DNA of 64,000 nucleotides from Aliivibrio sp. GTDB lineage: Bacteria; Pseudomonadota; Gammaproteobacteria; Enterobacterales; Vibrionaceae. Made by a program: the position numbers and the translations under genes. Every line of letters begins with the position of its first letter. Position 1 is the first letter of the stretch. Below the pieces are notes generated by a model. It saw only the letters and a list, made by a program, of their open reading frames with translations. It made no database searches and was not told the DNA's origin. Where the stretch lies: NCBI GenBank assembly GCA_016764915.1, contig JAESQY010000087.1:100551-164550 (forward strand), written 5' to 3'. Positions 37,431-46,137 of the stretch are shown piece by piece.

Positions 37431-38783
37431 TTAGCTGAACTCTTTGCTTTCAATTGAGAATTTTTCCAGTAGTGAGTAAAGAGTTGGCCGGGTTACACCA
37501 AGCAAATTTGCTGTATTCGATATATTCCCTTCCGCATAAGCTAATGCTTTTCGTATTGCATTTTTTTCAGCATCTTCACGTACTTGTCTTAAATTAAGAG
37601 CTAGGCTGTTCTCATTAGAGGCACTGATCAGTCCAAGATCCATTTCATTGATGTGCTTGCTATCAGCCATAATAACTGCAGATTTGATCTTATTTTGAAG
37701 CTCTCGAATATTTCCTGGCCACTTATGAGATGAAAGGGCGTTGATAGCATCTTTTGAAAAACTCAGGTCTGCTCTGTTAAGCTGCTTTGAAGATTGCTGT
37801 AAGAAAAAACGAGCCAGCAAAAGGATGTCTTCACCACGATCTCGCAGAGGTGGAATATTGATGGTTACTTCACTAATTCGATAAAAAAGATCTTCTCGGA
37901 AAGTTCTATCTTCGACCATTTGCTGTAAGTTTTGATGGGTTGCGCAGACAATTTTTGCATCTATTTGTATTTCACTACGTCCGCCAACTCTTTCGATTAC
38001 TTTTTCTTGTAAAAATCGAAGAATCTTTGCTTGTAATGGGTAGGACATATCGCCAATTTCGTCGAGGAATAATGTTCCTCCATTAGCACATTCAATTTTC
38101 CCCTTAGTGGTTTTTATAGCGCCTGTAAATGCGCCTCGCTCATAACCAAACAGCTCACTTTCTAATAAATTATCAGGGATAGAAGCACAGTTAATGGCAA
38201 TAAAAGGTTTGTTTATACGGTTACTTTTCTGATGAATGGCCTTAGCAATAACCTCTTTACCTGTACCACTTTCACCTAAAACTAAGGTTGTCACTTCTGT
38301 TGGAGCGATTCGTTCAACCATACGTGATACTTGTTGGATTTTAGGTGAATTACCAATAAAACCATGATTATCAAGTGAGTGCTGTTTAAGTGCCGCATTT
38401 TCAAGTTCCAAATTAGCGACTAAAAAAGCACGCTCGACAATAACTGAAAGTGTATCTTCGTCGATTGGTTTTTGATAAAAATCATGTGCACCCATTGAGA
38501 TAGCCTCCAATGCAACCTCTTTTTGGTCATTTCCAGTTATTACGATCACTTTTGTTTTTGGAGATAGCGCTAGAATTTCTTTAAGTGCTTGTAATCCTTC
38601 AGAGGCGTTGGCTTCATCCGGTGGAAGGCCAAGGTCTAAGGTTACTACCTTAGGTTCGTGCCGTCTGATGGCATTAACCGCTGTATTTCGATCTCCGGCA
38701 ATAACAACTTTGTATTGACTAAAAGTCCATTTGAGTTGTTTTTGAAGCCCAATATCATCATCGACGACAAGTAGTAGTTCCAT
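37431..38783 (-). CDS. prsR: PrsR: sigma-54-dependent response regulator of the PEP-CTERM system
   Basis: A 450-residue NtrC-type activator. Receiver domain at 1-120 (acidic pocket VVDDD, phospho-acceptor Asp in TLDLGLPPD, Lys in QKPID), then AAA+ domain with GESGTGKE and the sigma-54 loop GAFTGA, then a Fis-type helix-turn-helix at the end (GNISNTANLLGVTRPTLYSLLEKF). It is expected to turn on PEP-CTERM substrate genes; both such genes here have -24/-12 promoters. Transcribed with prsK and the epimerase. AAGGAAG precedes the ATG. Confidence 0.93.
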   Translation of the reverse strand: MELLLVVDDDIGLQKQLKWTFSQYKVVIAGDRNTAVNAIRRHEPKVVTLDLGLPPDEANASEGLQALKEILALSPKTKVIVITGNDQKEVALEAISMGAHDFYQKPIDEDTLSVIVERAFLVANLELENAALKQHSLDNHGFIGNSPKIQQVSRMVERIAPTEVTTLVLGESGTGKEVIAKAIHQKSNRINKPFIAINCASIPDNLLESELFGYERGAFTGAIKTTKGKIECANGGTLFLDEIGDMSYPLQAKILRFLQEKVIERVGGRSEIQIDAKIVCATHQNLQQMVEDRTFREDLFYRISEVTINIPPLRDRGEDILLLARFFLQQSSKQLNRADLSFSKDAINALSSHKWPGNIRELQNKIKSAVIMADSKHINEMDLGLISASNENSLALNLRQVREDAEKNAIRKALAYAEGNISNTANLLGVTRPTLYSLLEKFSIESKEFS

Positions 38784-38824
38784 AAATTATCTTCCTTGGA
38801 TAAGTAGGTGAAAAGTGAATGAAA

Positions 38825-40867
38825 TTAATCACTAGAGATCGGAAAGTGCATCGTAAACACCGTTCCTTCACCTTCAACACTGGTGACCGATAAGTATCCA
38901 TTAATTTTTTGTATATATTGATTAGCATCATACACGCCAATGCCCATTCCAGCATTACCTTTTGTTGTGTCAAAAGGCTTAAAAAGACGATTAGTGATGA
39001 AATCGTCACTCATGCCAATACCTGTATCTGATAATGTAATAATTAACTCGGTATCGTTTGAAGCTGTGGTTATGATCACTGAGCCAGCCGTTGATGTGGC
39101 TTCTTGTGCATTTTGTATTAAATGGCAGAAAACACTTAATAACCTGGTTGGATCGGTAAAGATCGTGCAGTCGCTTGTGTGACCATAGTCGATAGTTGGC
39201 GATGGTTGACAAGATTGTCGCTGAATAACAGCAGAGTTTAATAAGGTTAAAACTGAAGTTAACGTTTCCGACGTACTATTAATCTGCTTCTGTTTTAGTT
39301 GACTCAACATTTTGTTTAGTCGTATTACTGAGGAGTCGACAGTATCAAATGCGTCATCAATAAACTCAGGGTTATCTCTATGTTTTACAGCATTGGTAGA
39401 AAGTAGCTGCAGTTGGGTAACGACATTTTTTAAATCATGCACAAGAAATGCAGACATTCTATTAAATGCATCAAATTGTTTACTTTCAGAAAGCTCTTGA
39501 TTTGAAATATGTAGATGCAAAAAATTCGTGACTTGAATACTAATCGCACGCATCAAATCTCTGTCTTCCCAATTAACATCATCAGTAGATGTTAAAGGAG
39601 ACAAAAGGCACACTGCTTTAAAACCAGAAGGATTTGAAAGTGGAATGATGTATTCAAAAAGCTGCTTTTGGTCTAATTTTGTGGTGTCGAAATCAAAAGG
39701 TGTTGTTTCACATTTCTCTATAACTTCTCGGAGGCTGACTATCCACTGATGTTCAATTGCTAACTCACTAAGTTCAAAATTAAGCTGATTAACTTGAGTC
39801 AATGACTCCCTGTTTATATTGTGCGTAGCCTTAATAATAAAACGTGGTCCCTCTTTTACTAGCAGAACGCCATACCTCGGCTTAAAAGGGGTGATAAAGG
39901 TAGTTAATGCTGTTTGATAAGGATTGTCGCTGCTGTTATTCAGTTGGCGAGCAAACTTTGTCCACTCTTCTCGGTATTCATATTTGTTAGCAAAGAAATG
40001 TTTTGCGATAAATACTTTGATTTTTCGTTGTAATTTTTCAGATAAAAACAGGGCAACCAGAATAAACAAACTCATTGAGAAAAAGAAAATCTGTAAAATA
40101 TTTCCCCAGCTATTGCCAATGTATTGAATATAATAACCTGCTAATGCCATAACAAGCAGATAACCACCAGCAGCTAAAAGTAGCGAACTGTGAAAAATGA
40201 CATCTCTAGATACATAAATTCGGATGGACCAATCCGTTACTCTACGAATCGATAATAAGATAAGAGGAATGGCAATTACAACTACCCATGCTCTTGCGTA
40301 TAGAAAATTGATGGGAATTGTTTGGGTTAAAAGTGCGTTCGAATAATAGGCAAAATCATAGGCAAATATTAGACCTAAACCCATGCACAAAGGTTTGACT
40401 GTCCAACGAGAAGTACTGACGGTTTTTCTAAATAGAGATTCAACTAACCACAGTCCTATCAACGATTGTAATAAATGGAAAACGAAAATTTGGTTAACAA
40501 AAAAATTGCTAAATAGAGTGGTTATTTCAAGCAGCAATAACAGGCAAGTTGTTAACAATACAAGTGTGGGGCCCTTTGATTGTAATAGCAATGAGCGGAG
40601 GTTGTTGTTATAAGAGATCGTGGAAAAAATGAGAACAAACCACGAGAGGTTTCGTATTGACTCTGCAATGAAGTTATATTCAACAGGATAGGGATATTTA
40701 AGTAATATAGCAGTACTTAACGCCCAAATTGCACTTAAGAGAATGGAAACAGCAAGTACACTTCTGATGAAACTGTGTTTATTCTTATGAGTAAAAATGA
40801 GCAATAACAGAGTTATAAATCCAATGAAATCGACACAGTAACCAATAAAACCTACAGCACTCTGCAC
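38825..40867 (-). CDS. prsK: PrsK: membrane histidine kinase of the PEP-CTERM system
   Basis: A 680-residue sensor kinase. About eight membrane helices fill residues 1-290, followed by a GAF-like domain and a kinase core: H-box FLVHDLKNVVTQL near 475, N-box HLIQNAQEA, then DTGIGM and GMGIGVYDAN. The HDLKN form is typical of this group. The partner is PrsR, 41 bases downstream. The start is GTG, supported by AAGGAG 8 bases upstream. The signal sensed is unknown. Confidence 0.93.
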   Translation of the reverse strand: MQSAVGFIGYCVDFIGFITLLLLIFTHKNKHSFIRSVLAVSILLSAIWALSTAILLKYPYPVEYNFIAESIRNLSWFVLIFSTISYNNNLRSLLLQSKGPTLVLLTTCLLLLLEITTLFSNFFVNQIFVFHLLQSLIGLWLVESLFRKTVSTSRWTVKPLCMGLGLIFAYDFAYYSNALLTQTIPINFLYARAWVVVIAIPLILLSIRRVTDWSIRIYVSRDVIFHSSLLLAAGGYLLVMALAGYYIQYIGNSWGNILQIFFFSMSLFILVALFLSEKLQRKIKVFIAKHFFANKYEYREEWTKFARQLNNSSDNPYQTALTTFITPFKPRYGVLLVKEGPRFIIKATHNINRESLTQVNQLNFELSELAIEHQWIVSLREVIEKCETTPFDFDTTKLDQKQLFEYIIPLSNPSGFKAVCLLSPLTSTDDVNWEDRDLMRAISIQVTNFLHLHISNQELSESKQFDAFNRMSAFLVHDLKNVVTQLQLLSTNAVKHRDNPEFIDDAFDTVDSSVIRLNKMLSQLKQKQINSTSETLTSVLTLLNSAVIQRQSCQPSPTIDYGHTSDCTIFTDPTRLLSVFCHLIQNAQEATSTAGSVIITTASNDTELIITLSDTGIGMSDDFITNRLFKPFDTTKGNAGMGIGVYDANQYIQKINGYLSVTSVEGEGTVFTMHFPISSD

Positions 40868-40882
40868 AATCAGACTCCTTGT

Positions 40883-41908
40883 TTAATGGTTAATTGATGT
40901 GTCGATTTTGTAGAAATTTTTATACCAGCTAACAAAGGACGAAACGCCATCATCAATATTGGTTTTAGGTTGGTAGTTAATCAGCGTAAAGAGATCTTGG
41001 CTATCGGCATAAGTTGTGTAGACATCACCTGGTTGCATTGGCAACATATTCAGCTTTGCTTTGATACCAATTGAAGATTCAATCGCTTTAACGAAATCAA
41101 TCAGTGCAACCGGTTTTCCATTTCCGAGATTAAAAACCTGATAAGGGGCAGAGCTAGCAGCGGCATTGGAGGTTTCAACGCGCCACGATTTATTTATCAC
41201 AGGGGCATGGTCTTGAACCCGTATTACACCTTCAACAATGTCGTCAATATAGGTAAAATCGCGTTGTAAGTTACCGTGGTTAAAGATGTTGATCTCGTTG
41301 CCTTCTATGATGTCTTTAGTAAAAGAGAAGAGTGCCATATCAGGACGACCCCACGGGCCATAAACAGTAAAGAATCTTAGTCCGGTTGTAGGTATCCCAT
41401 AGAGGTGAGAATAGGAGTGCGCCATCAGTTCATTTGATTTCTTAGTTGCAGCATAAAGTGATACTGGATGATCAACGCTGTCACTTGTTTCGAATGGCGT
41501 TTTGTTGTTTAAACCATATACTGAACTTGAGGAGGCATAGGTCAAGTGAGTGACTTTATTGTGCCTACAACCTTCAAGAATATTTAAATGACCCACTAAA
41601 TTACTATCCGCATAAGCCATTGGGTTTTCAAGCGAGTAACGAACTCCAGCTTGAGCAGCCAAATGAATCACTCTATCAAATTTAGATGAGGCAAAAAGTT
41701 GGGCGATCTGCTGGCGATCTGAAATGTCCATCTTAATAAATGAAAAATTCACAAACGCTTCGACTCGGGCAAGACGTGCGTACTTGAGATCAATAGAGTA
41801 GTAATCACAAATATTGTCAATACCGATAACGTCATGACCAGCCTCACATAATTTACGAGCCACTTCAGAACCGATAAATCCTGCAACGCCTGTTACTAAA
41901 TATTTCAT
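40883..41908 (-). CDS. NAD-dependent UDP-sugar epimerase (UDP-glucuronate 4-epimerase-like)
   Basis: An extended short-chain dehydrogenase of about 341 residues. It has the Rossmann motif GVAGFIGS, IDNICDYYSIDLKYARL (nucleotide-sugar group typical of UDP-glucuronate epimerases) and the catalytic YAATK (YxxxK) near 145. It supplies a uronic-acid or related nucleotide sugar for the polymer. ATG 41908 is chosen; ATG 41923 would add MTGNF. It lies 15 bases upstream of prsK, so the sensor genes share its transcript. Confidence 0.88.
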   Translation of the reverse strand: MKYLVTGVAGFIGSEVARKLCEAGHDVIGIDNICDYYSIDLKYARLARVEAFVNFSFIKMDISDRQQIAQLFASSKFDRVIHLAAQAGVRYSLENPMAYADSNLVGHLNILEGCRHNKVTHLTYASSSSVYGLNNKTPFETSDSVDHPVSLYAATKKSNELMAHSYSHLYGIPTTGLRFFTVYGPWGRPDMALFSFTKDIIEGNEINIFNHGNLQRDFTYIDDIVEGVIRVQDHAPVINKSWRVETSNAAASSAPYQVFNLGNGKPVALIDFVKAIESSIGIKAKLNMLPMQPGDVYTTYADSQDLFTLINYQPKTNIDDGVSSFVSWYKNFYKIDTSINH

Positions 41909-42071
41909 AAAATTACCAGTCATCCGTAACTAGAGGTTGAGATTTCGAGAATAATAAATATTGGGCAATGCAAAATAAGCATTTAACTCAACCAGTTAAG
42001 AATAACACTTATTAAGGAAAGTTACCTCTGTGTTTCGATATATACTGGATTATTATATGAAGGCGTCCATT

Positions 42072-44015
42072 TTATTGGCTCAGCAATTGAATGTTATGAA
42101 GTACTTGTTTAAATGGAAGTTTTTCAAAAGTAGAAAACCCTTCCATCTTCCTTGCTTTGAGCTTTGTGGTTATTGGTGTAGAAATGCCACATAAAAATCG
42201 AGTTTGAGATTCAACGCTTGGGGCTTGTCCTGTCTCTTTATGATGAGCTGAAATGTAAGGGTGTAACCATTGTGTTATTAATTGTTGGTCAATGTCATAT
42301 TGAGAAATTGAGTGCGGTAATATCACTGACTGATCGCGACATGCAGAACAGTGTCCACATTTTTTCGGAGCGTGTGTATCATCAAAATACTGTGCTAACT
42401 GGTAACTCAAACACGCTTTAGATTCAAAAAAACCGATCATATTTGCAATTCGCTTAACTTCACTCTCTTGTTTTAACTGGAAGAGCTTGTGTAACTCTGT
42501 GACCAGATTTGGTACCGCACTTGGCAAGGTATTCACTCGATATACTTCAGTCATTAATTTACTTTCAAGTTCGATCCAGCCACGATCATGAAAATACTCA
42601 AGTGCCGCTATGACACGTTTTCTGTCGGCTTGATGTTCACTCCATAATCTATCGAGATCAGGCGTACACCAAATCTTAGCTTTTTTACTTGTGTTTAAAA
42701 CAGTGGTCGCAAACTGTTTTCTTTCATCTGAAAAGTGATCGACAATGACAGAGGAATCCACTAAATATCTGAACTTATATTCAGCAAAATAACTGTAAGC
42801 TGGAGAGATTATGTTGTTAATCTCAAGGTAAACCATCAACGTTTTTAATGGTAACTGTCTAATATTGGTTTGATTGGAAAGGCGGGTTAATACAATCTCC
42901 CACATCCGTTGCCCATGAGCAGAGTCAACTTGTTCGATTAAATCTAATAGTTGTTGAATAGAAGAGAGATCGGGCGTGTCGCCATAAACAAAATTTTCAA
43001 GTACCGTTAAATTGTCTTTGTTGGCTAACACGGTGCATTCTGAATCTTGTCCATCACGGCCAGCGCGGCCAATCTCTTGGCTGTAGTTTTCAATGGATTT
43101 AGGTAAATCGAAATGAACAACGCGGCGAATATCAGATTTGTCAATGCCCATACCAAAAGCGATGGTTGCAATAATGCAATTCATATCCCCTTGCATAAAG
43201 CGTGTTTGAATCTGCTGTCGTTTATCGGACTCCATGCCAGCATGGTAAGCTTGAGCACTGAAACCTAGCATCTGTAAATGTTTAGCAACTGCCTCTGCAG
43301 TGTGTTGTAGAGTGACATAGACAATGGTTGGCAAGTGCGGATGCACACTTAATAAACTGGTTAACCTATCCAGTCTCTCGTCTTCATTTACTGCCTCTAT
43401 AGAGAGATCTAAATTCGATCGATAAAACCCGGTGAGTACAATGTCATCGCGTGTAATAGCAAACTTCTCACTCATATCTGAAACAACTTTAGAGGTTGCA
43501 GTTGCGGTTAATAGTAGGACTTGAGGGATTTTAAGTTCTTTTTGATAACGCGCTAGTTTTAAGTAGTCAGGTCTGAAATTGTGACCCCACTCTGATATAC
43601 AGTGAGCTTCATCTACGACTAACAATGAGATAGGAACTTGCGAAATAAAGGCGCGAAACCTTTCGTTTTTGAGACGCTCAACTGAGATCATCAATATTTT
43701 TGTTACGCCACTTTTTACCTCTTTCATTATCTGCTGACTCTGCTCCCATGTTTTACTTGAATCTATGGATGCAGCCGCAATTTTTTTGCTATGTAAAAAA
43801 TCGAGTTGATCTTTCATTAATGCAAGTAATGGAGAAATAACCAGTGTCAAATGTGGCAGTTGTGTTGCTGGTAGTTGATAGCAGAGTGACTTTCCTGAGC
43901 CAGTAGGGAAGATAGCGGCAGCAGATTTTCCAGCTAAAATTTTATTGATGACCTCTTCTTGCCCCGTTCTTAAGTGATCAAAACCGAATTGTTGTTTAAG
44001 AATTTGATTAAGCAT
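42072..44015 (-). CDS. RecQ-family ATP-dependent DNA helicase
   Basis: A 647-residue superfamily 2 helicase. It has FDHLRTGQEEVI, Walker A PTGSGKS near 38-44, the DEAH box VVDEAHCISEWGHNFRP and motif VI QEIGRAGRDG. The zinc-binding domain ends in CGHCSAC near 565. No clear HRDC domain follows. The divergence from classical RecQ and its setting suggest a second, accessory RecQ-like helicase as found in vibrios. It is cytoplasmic and may act in recombination or fork repair. Confidence 0.88.
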   Translation of the reverse strand: MLNQILKQQFGFDHLRTGQEEVINKILAGKSAAAIFPTGSGKSLCYQLPATQLPHLTLVISPLLALMKDQLDFLHSKKIAAASIDSSKTWEQSQQIMKEVKSGVTKILMISVERLKNERFRAFISQVPISLLVVDEAHCISEWGHNFRPDYLKLARYQKELKIPQVLLLTATATSKVVSDMSEKFAITRDDIVLTGFYRSNLDLSIEAVNEDERLDRLTSLLSVHPHLPTIVYVTLQHTAEAVAKHLQMLGFSAQAYHAGMESDKRQQIQTRFMQGDMNCIIATIAFGMGIDKSDIRRVVHFDLPKSIENYSQEIGRAGRDGQDSECTVLANKDNLTVLENFVYGDTPDLSSIQQLLDLIEQVDSAHGQRMWEIVLTRLSNQTNIRQLPLKTLMVYLEINNIISPAYSYFAEYKFRYLVDSSVIVDHFSDERKQFATTVLNTSKKAKIWCTPDLDRLWSEHQADRKRVIAALEYFHDRGWIELESKLMTEVYRVNTLPSAVPNLVTELHKLFQLKQESEVKRIANMIGFFESKACLSYQLAQYFDDTHAPKKCGHCSACRDQSVILPHSISQYDIDQQLITQWLHPYISAHHKETGQAPSVESQTRFLCGISTPITTKLKARKMEGFSTFEKLPFKQVLHNIQLLSQ

Positions 44016-44154
44016 GCTATTTCTCTACTATATGTGGTTAACGGAATAATACTGCATTTAACAAGATAACGCACAAAAAAACCATGTGAATATATACAGT
44101 AATTTTATAGTGCGAGTGATATCGCCTTATGATCAATAATTATTAGGAGTGAGT

Positions 44155-44691
44155 ATGCAATATCAACCTGTTTTAAATTTTTGGTTTGAAGAGATAACGC
44201 CAGCAGATTGGTGGAAAAAATCTGAACCATTTGATCAGCTGATTGAGCAGCGATTCGCCGATGTTCATCGCAGTGCTATAGCGGGTGAACTTTCACACTG
44301 GAGAGTTGATGCTTTGGGTCGTTTAGCCGAAATTATAGTACTGGACCAGTTCTCAAGAAATATCTATAGAGACACACCAAAGGCATTCTCAGCGGATCCT
44401 TTATCATTGGCATTGGCCCAAGAGGCAATAGCACAAAATTATCATCTTCAATTAACGGGAGAACAGCGGTCGTTTCTCTATATGCCTTTTATGCACAGTG
44501 AGTCAAAATTAATACATCAAACCGCAATTGAGATATTTGCAGATCCTGATGTGGGTAATTTAGATTTTGAATTAAAGCACAAAGCCATCATCGATAAATT
44601 TGGTCGTTATCCACACAGAAATAAGATTTTAGGCAGAGAAACTACTGCTGAGGAGTTAGAGTTCTTAAATCAACCTGGTTCATCATTTTAA
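44155..44691 (+). CDS. DUF924 family protein
   Basis: A 178-residue protein from ATG 44155 (AGGAG 5 bases upstream; a GTG at 44149 would place the Shine-Dalgarno too close). It matches DUF924: VLNFWFEEITPADWWKKSEPFD at the start, LAEIIVLDQFSRNIYR in the middle and FGRYPHRNKILGRETTAEELEFL at the end. The fold is predicted all-helical. The biochemical role of the family is unknown. Confidence 0.88.
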   Translation: MQYQPVLNFWFEEITPADWWKKSEPFDQLIEQRFADVHRSAIAGELSHWRVDALGRLAEIIVLDQFSRNIYRDTPKAFSADPLSLALAQEAIAQNYHLQLTGEQRSFLYMPFMHSESKLIHQTAIEIFADPDVGNLDFELKHKAIIDKFGRYPHRNKILGRETTAEELEFLNQPGSSF

Positions 44692-44727
44692 CGCAGAGAT
44701 TCTAACGCAGAGAGGAAAGAGAAAACA

Positions 44728-44766
44728 TAAAAAAAAAGCAGCAAGGTTAAACACTTGCTGCTTATT
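44728..44766. terminator. Terminator between DUF924 gene and nnrS
   Basis: AAGCAGCAAG pairs with CTTGCTGCTT over an 8-base loop. The A-run on its left becomes a U-run for nnrS transcripts, so it mainly ends the minus-strand gene. Confidence 0.8.
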
Positions 44767-44788
44767 ATTGTTAACGTTATAGCTTGAG

Positions 44789-45973
44789 TTATCCTGGGTT
44801 ACCGTCGGTGCGCGCTTTGCTTAGCATAGGAGCAAAGAATATAAGGAAAAGACCGAAACTGATACTCCATAAAATCGCGGTGACATAGATAAGAGTAATC
44901 ATGTGTTCAGGGAAAAACGCCACTCCAAAACTGCGTACTAATGCCCCTGAAAATAGAGCTAAGAAAGCGGGCCACATAACGGGTCCTTTGTAGATTTCTC
45001 TTCCAGTATGCCCCATGGTAACACGGGTGATCATCGCTAGAATTAACCCTGCAACACTACCAATTGCAAACAGATGGATCATTGAGTGATCAATGAGAGG
45101 ATCACTACTAATGCCTGTTACAAGCAAACCTACAGGAATGCACAAATAGGCTGCGTGTAGTGACCATACTAAAGGTTCACTTAACGTTAGATGAGGTTTC
45201 CATCTAACCATTCTAACCAGCTGTGCGACACCCGCCACAATCATCAATGGCGCTGAAATTTCGGCAGAAGCAATAGGGAAGAAGCTCAAAATAAACAGTA
45301 AAAAAACGGGGAGATTAGCGAATACATCTAACCATAAAAGATTGGGGGCTTTTTCAAAGTTAAAACGTTTAGCGGTGAAAAAAGGGATAACACGTGCGCC
45401 CATGACAGACAACAATAGTACAAACCACCAAATCATCGCCTGCCACACTGCTGAAGATGGGAAAGGAGGCATACCTTTAATCGTTGCGTAACTGGCAAAG
45501 TTTGCAGCGATGGCAAGAATGAAAAAACCAACAAAAATAATGTTCTGCCATTTTCTACTTTTTATCACTCGATAACCAATTGCATAGGCAGCAGCGGCGA
45601 GAAATAGCGACTCAACGATGGAAATGAACCATATTGGAGTGTCTGTCCAGAAGAACAATCTTGGCAACAGCCATAACAGTACAAGGAGGCCAAGCCATCG
45701 GTTACTGGTGCCTTTAATGCCAGTCCAATTCTGAACGGCTGTTAATAAAAATCCGACGACAATCGCCATGGCAAAACCAAAGAACATCTCATGTACATGC
45801 CACCAAAGTGCAGGAACTGAGAGCGCACTTGGCTGTCCGTGAGTAAATGCATAGACCCAAACCACTACAGCGATGATTGAGTAGAGTGAGCCTAAAAGGA
45901 AAAAAGGGCGAAAAGCCAGTCTGAGCAGAGGGGGAACTTTGTCTTCAATTTTGCGGTCGGTAATGTTGATCAT
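44789..45973 (-). CDS. nnrS: NnrS family protein
   Basis: A 394-residue haem/copper-type membrane protein with about 12 helices, of the NnrS family, which protects against nitric oxide stress. Conserved histidines are visible in ALWWHVHEMFFGFAMAI near 60 and MITRVTMGHTGREI near 310. It is divergent from norR with a -24/-12 promoter and a GT-N7-AC palindrome between them. AAGGAG precedes the ATG. Confidence 0.92.
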   Translation of the reverse strand: MINITDRKIEDKVPPLLRLAFRPFFLLGSLYSIIAVVVWVYAFTHGQPSALSVPALWWHVHEMFFGFAMAIVVGFLLTAVQNWTGIKGTSNRWLGLLVLLWLLPRLFFWTDTPIWFISIVESLFLAAAAYAIGYRVIKSRKWQNIIFVGFFILAIAANFASYATIKGMPPFPSSAVWQAMIWWFVLLLSVMGARVIPFFTAKRFNFEKAPNLLWLDVFANLPVFLLFILSFFPIASAEISAPLMIVAGVAQLVRMVRWKPHLTLSEPLVWSLHAAYLCIPVGLLVTGISSDPLIDHSMIHLFAIGSVAGLILAMITRVTMGHTGREIYKGPVMWPAFLALFSGALVRSFGVAFFPEHMITLIYVTAILWSISFGLFLIFFAPMLSKARTDGNPG

Positions 45974-46006
45974 AAAAATGGTACTCCTTGATAATACATT
46001 GACTAT

Positions 46007-46022
46007 AGCAAAAAATAAGCCA
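46007..46022 (-). promoter_or_regulatory. Sigma-54 promoter of nnrS
   Basis: On the minus strand TGGCTTATTTTTTGCT matches TGGCACG-N4-TTGCW with GG and GC 12 bp apart. The start point would be near 45995, some 22 bases before the nnrS ATG. Confidence 0.7.
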
Positions 46023-46083
46023 GTTTGTAACTTACTGATTTAATAGAGTTTGATTTATGCTGAAATAATAACATTCAGTCTTT

Positions 46084-46100
46084 GATGTATTTAATACATC
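46084..46100. promoter_or_regulatory. Palindromic operator, probable NorR site
   Basis: GATGTATTTAATACATC is a perfect 8-1-8 palindrome containing the NorR core GT-N7-AC. It is centred about 97 bp upstream of the predicted nnrS start point, right for a sigma-54 activator, and about 46 bp before the norR ATG, where it could mediate autorepression. Confidence 0.6.
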
Positions 46101-46137
46101 AGGTATACTGTTGCCTTGATAACTAAAGTAAGGAATT

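Noticed and set aside
46084..46100. Reading the GATGTATTTAATACATC palindrome as an NsrR operator
   Set aside because: Its 8-1-8 arms are two bases shorter than the usual NsrR 9-1-9 arrangement, and the GT-N7-AC core with a sigma-54 promoter at the right distance fits NorR better. NsrR is not excluded.
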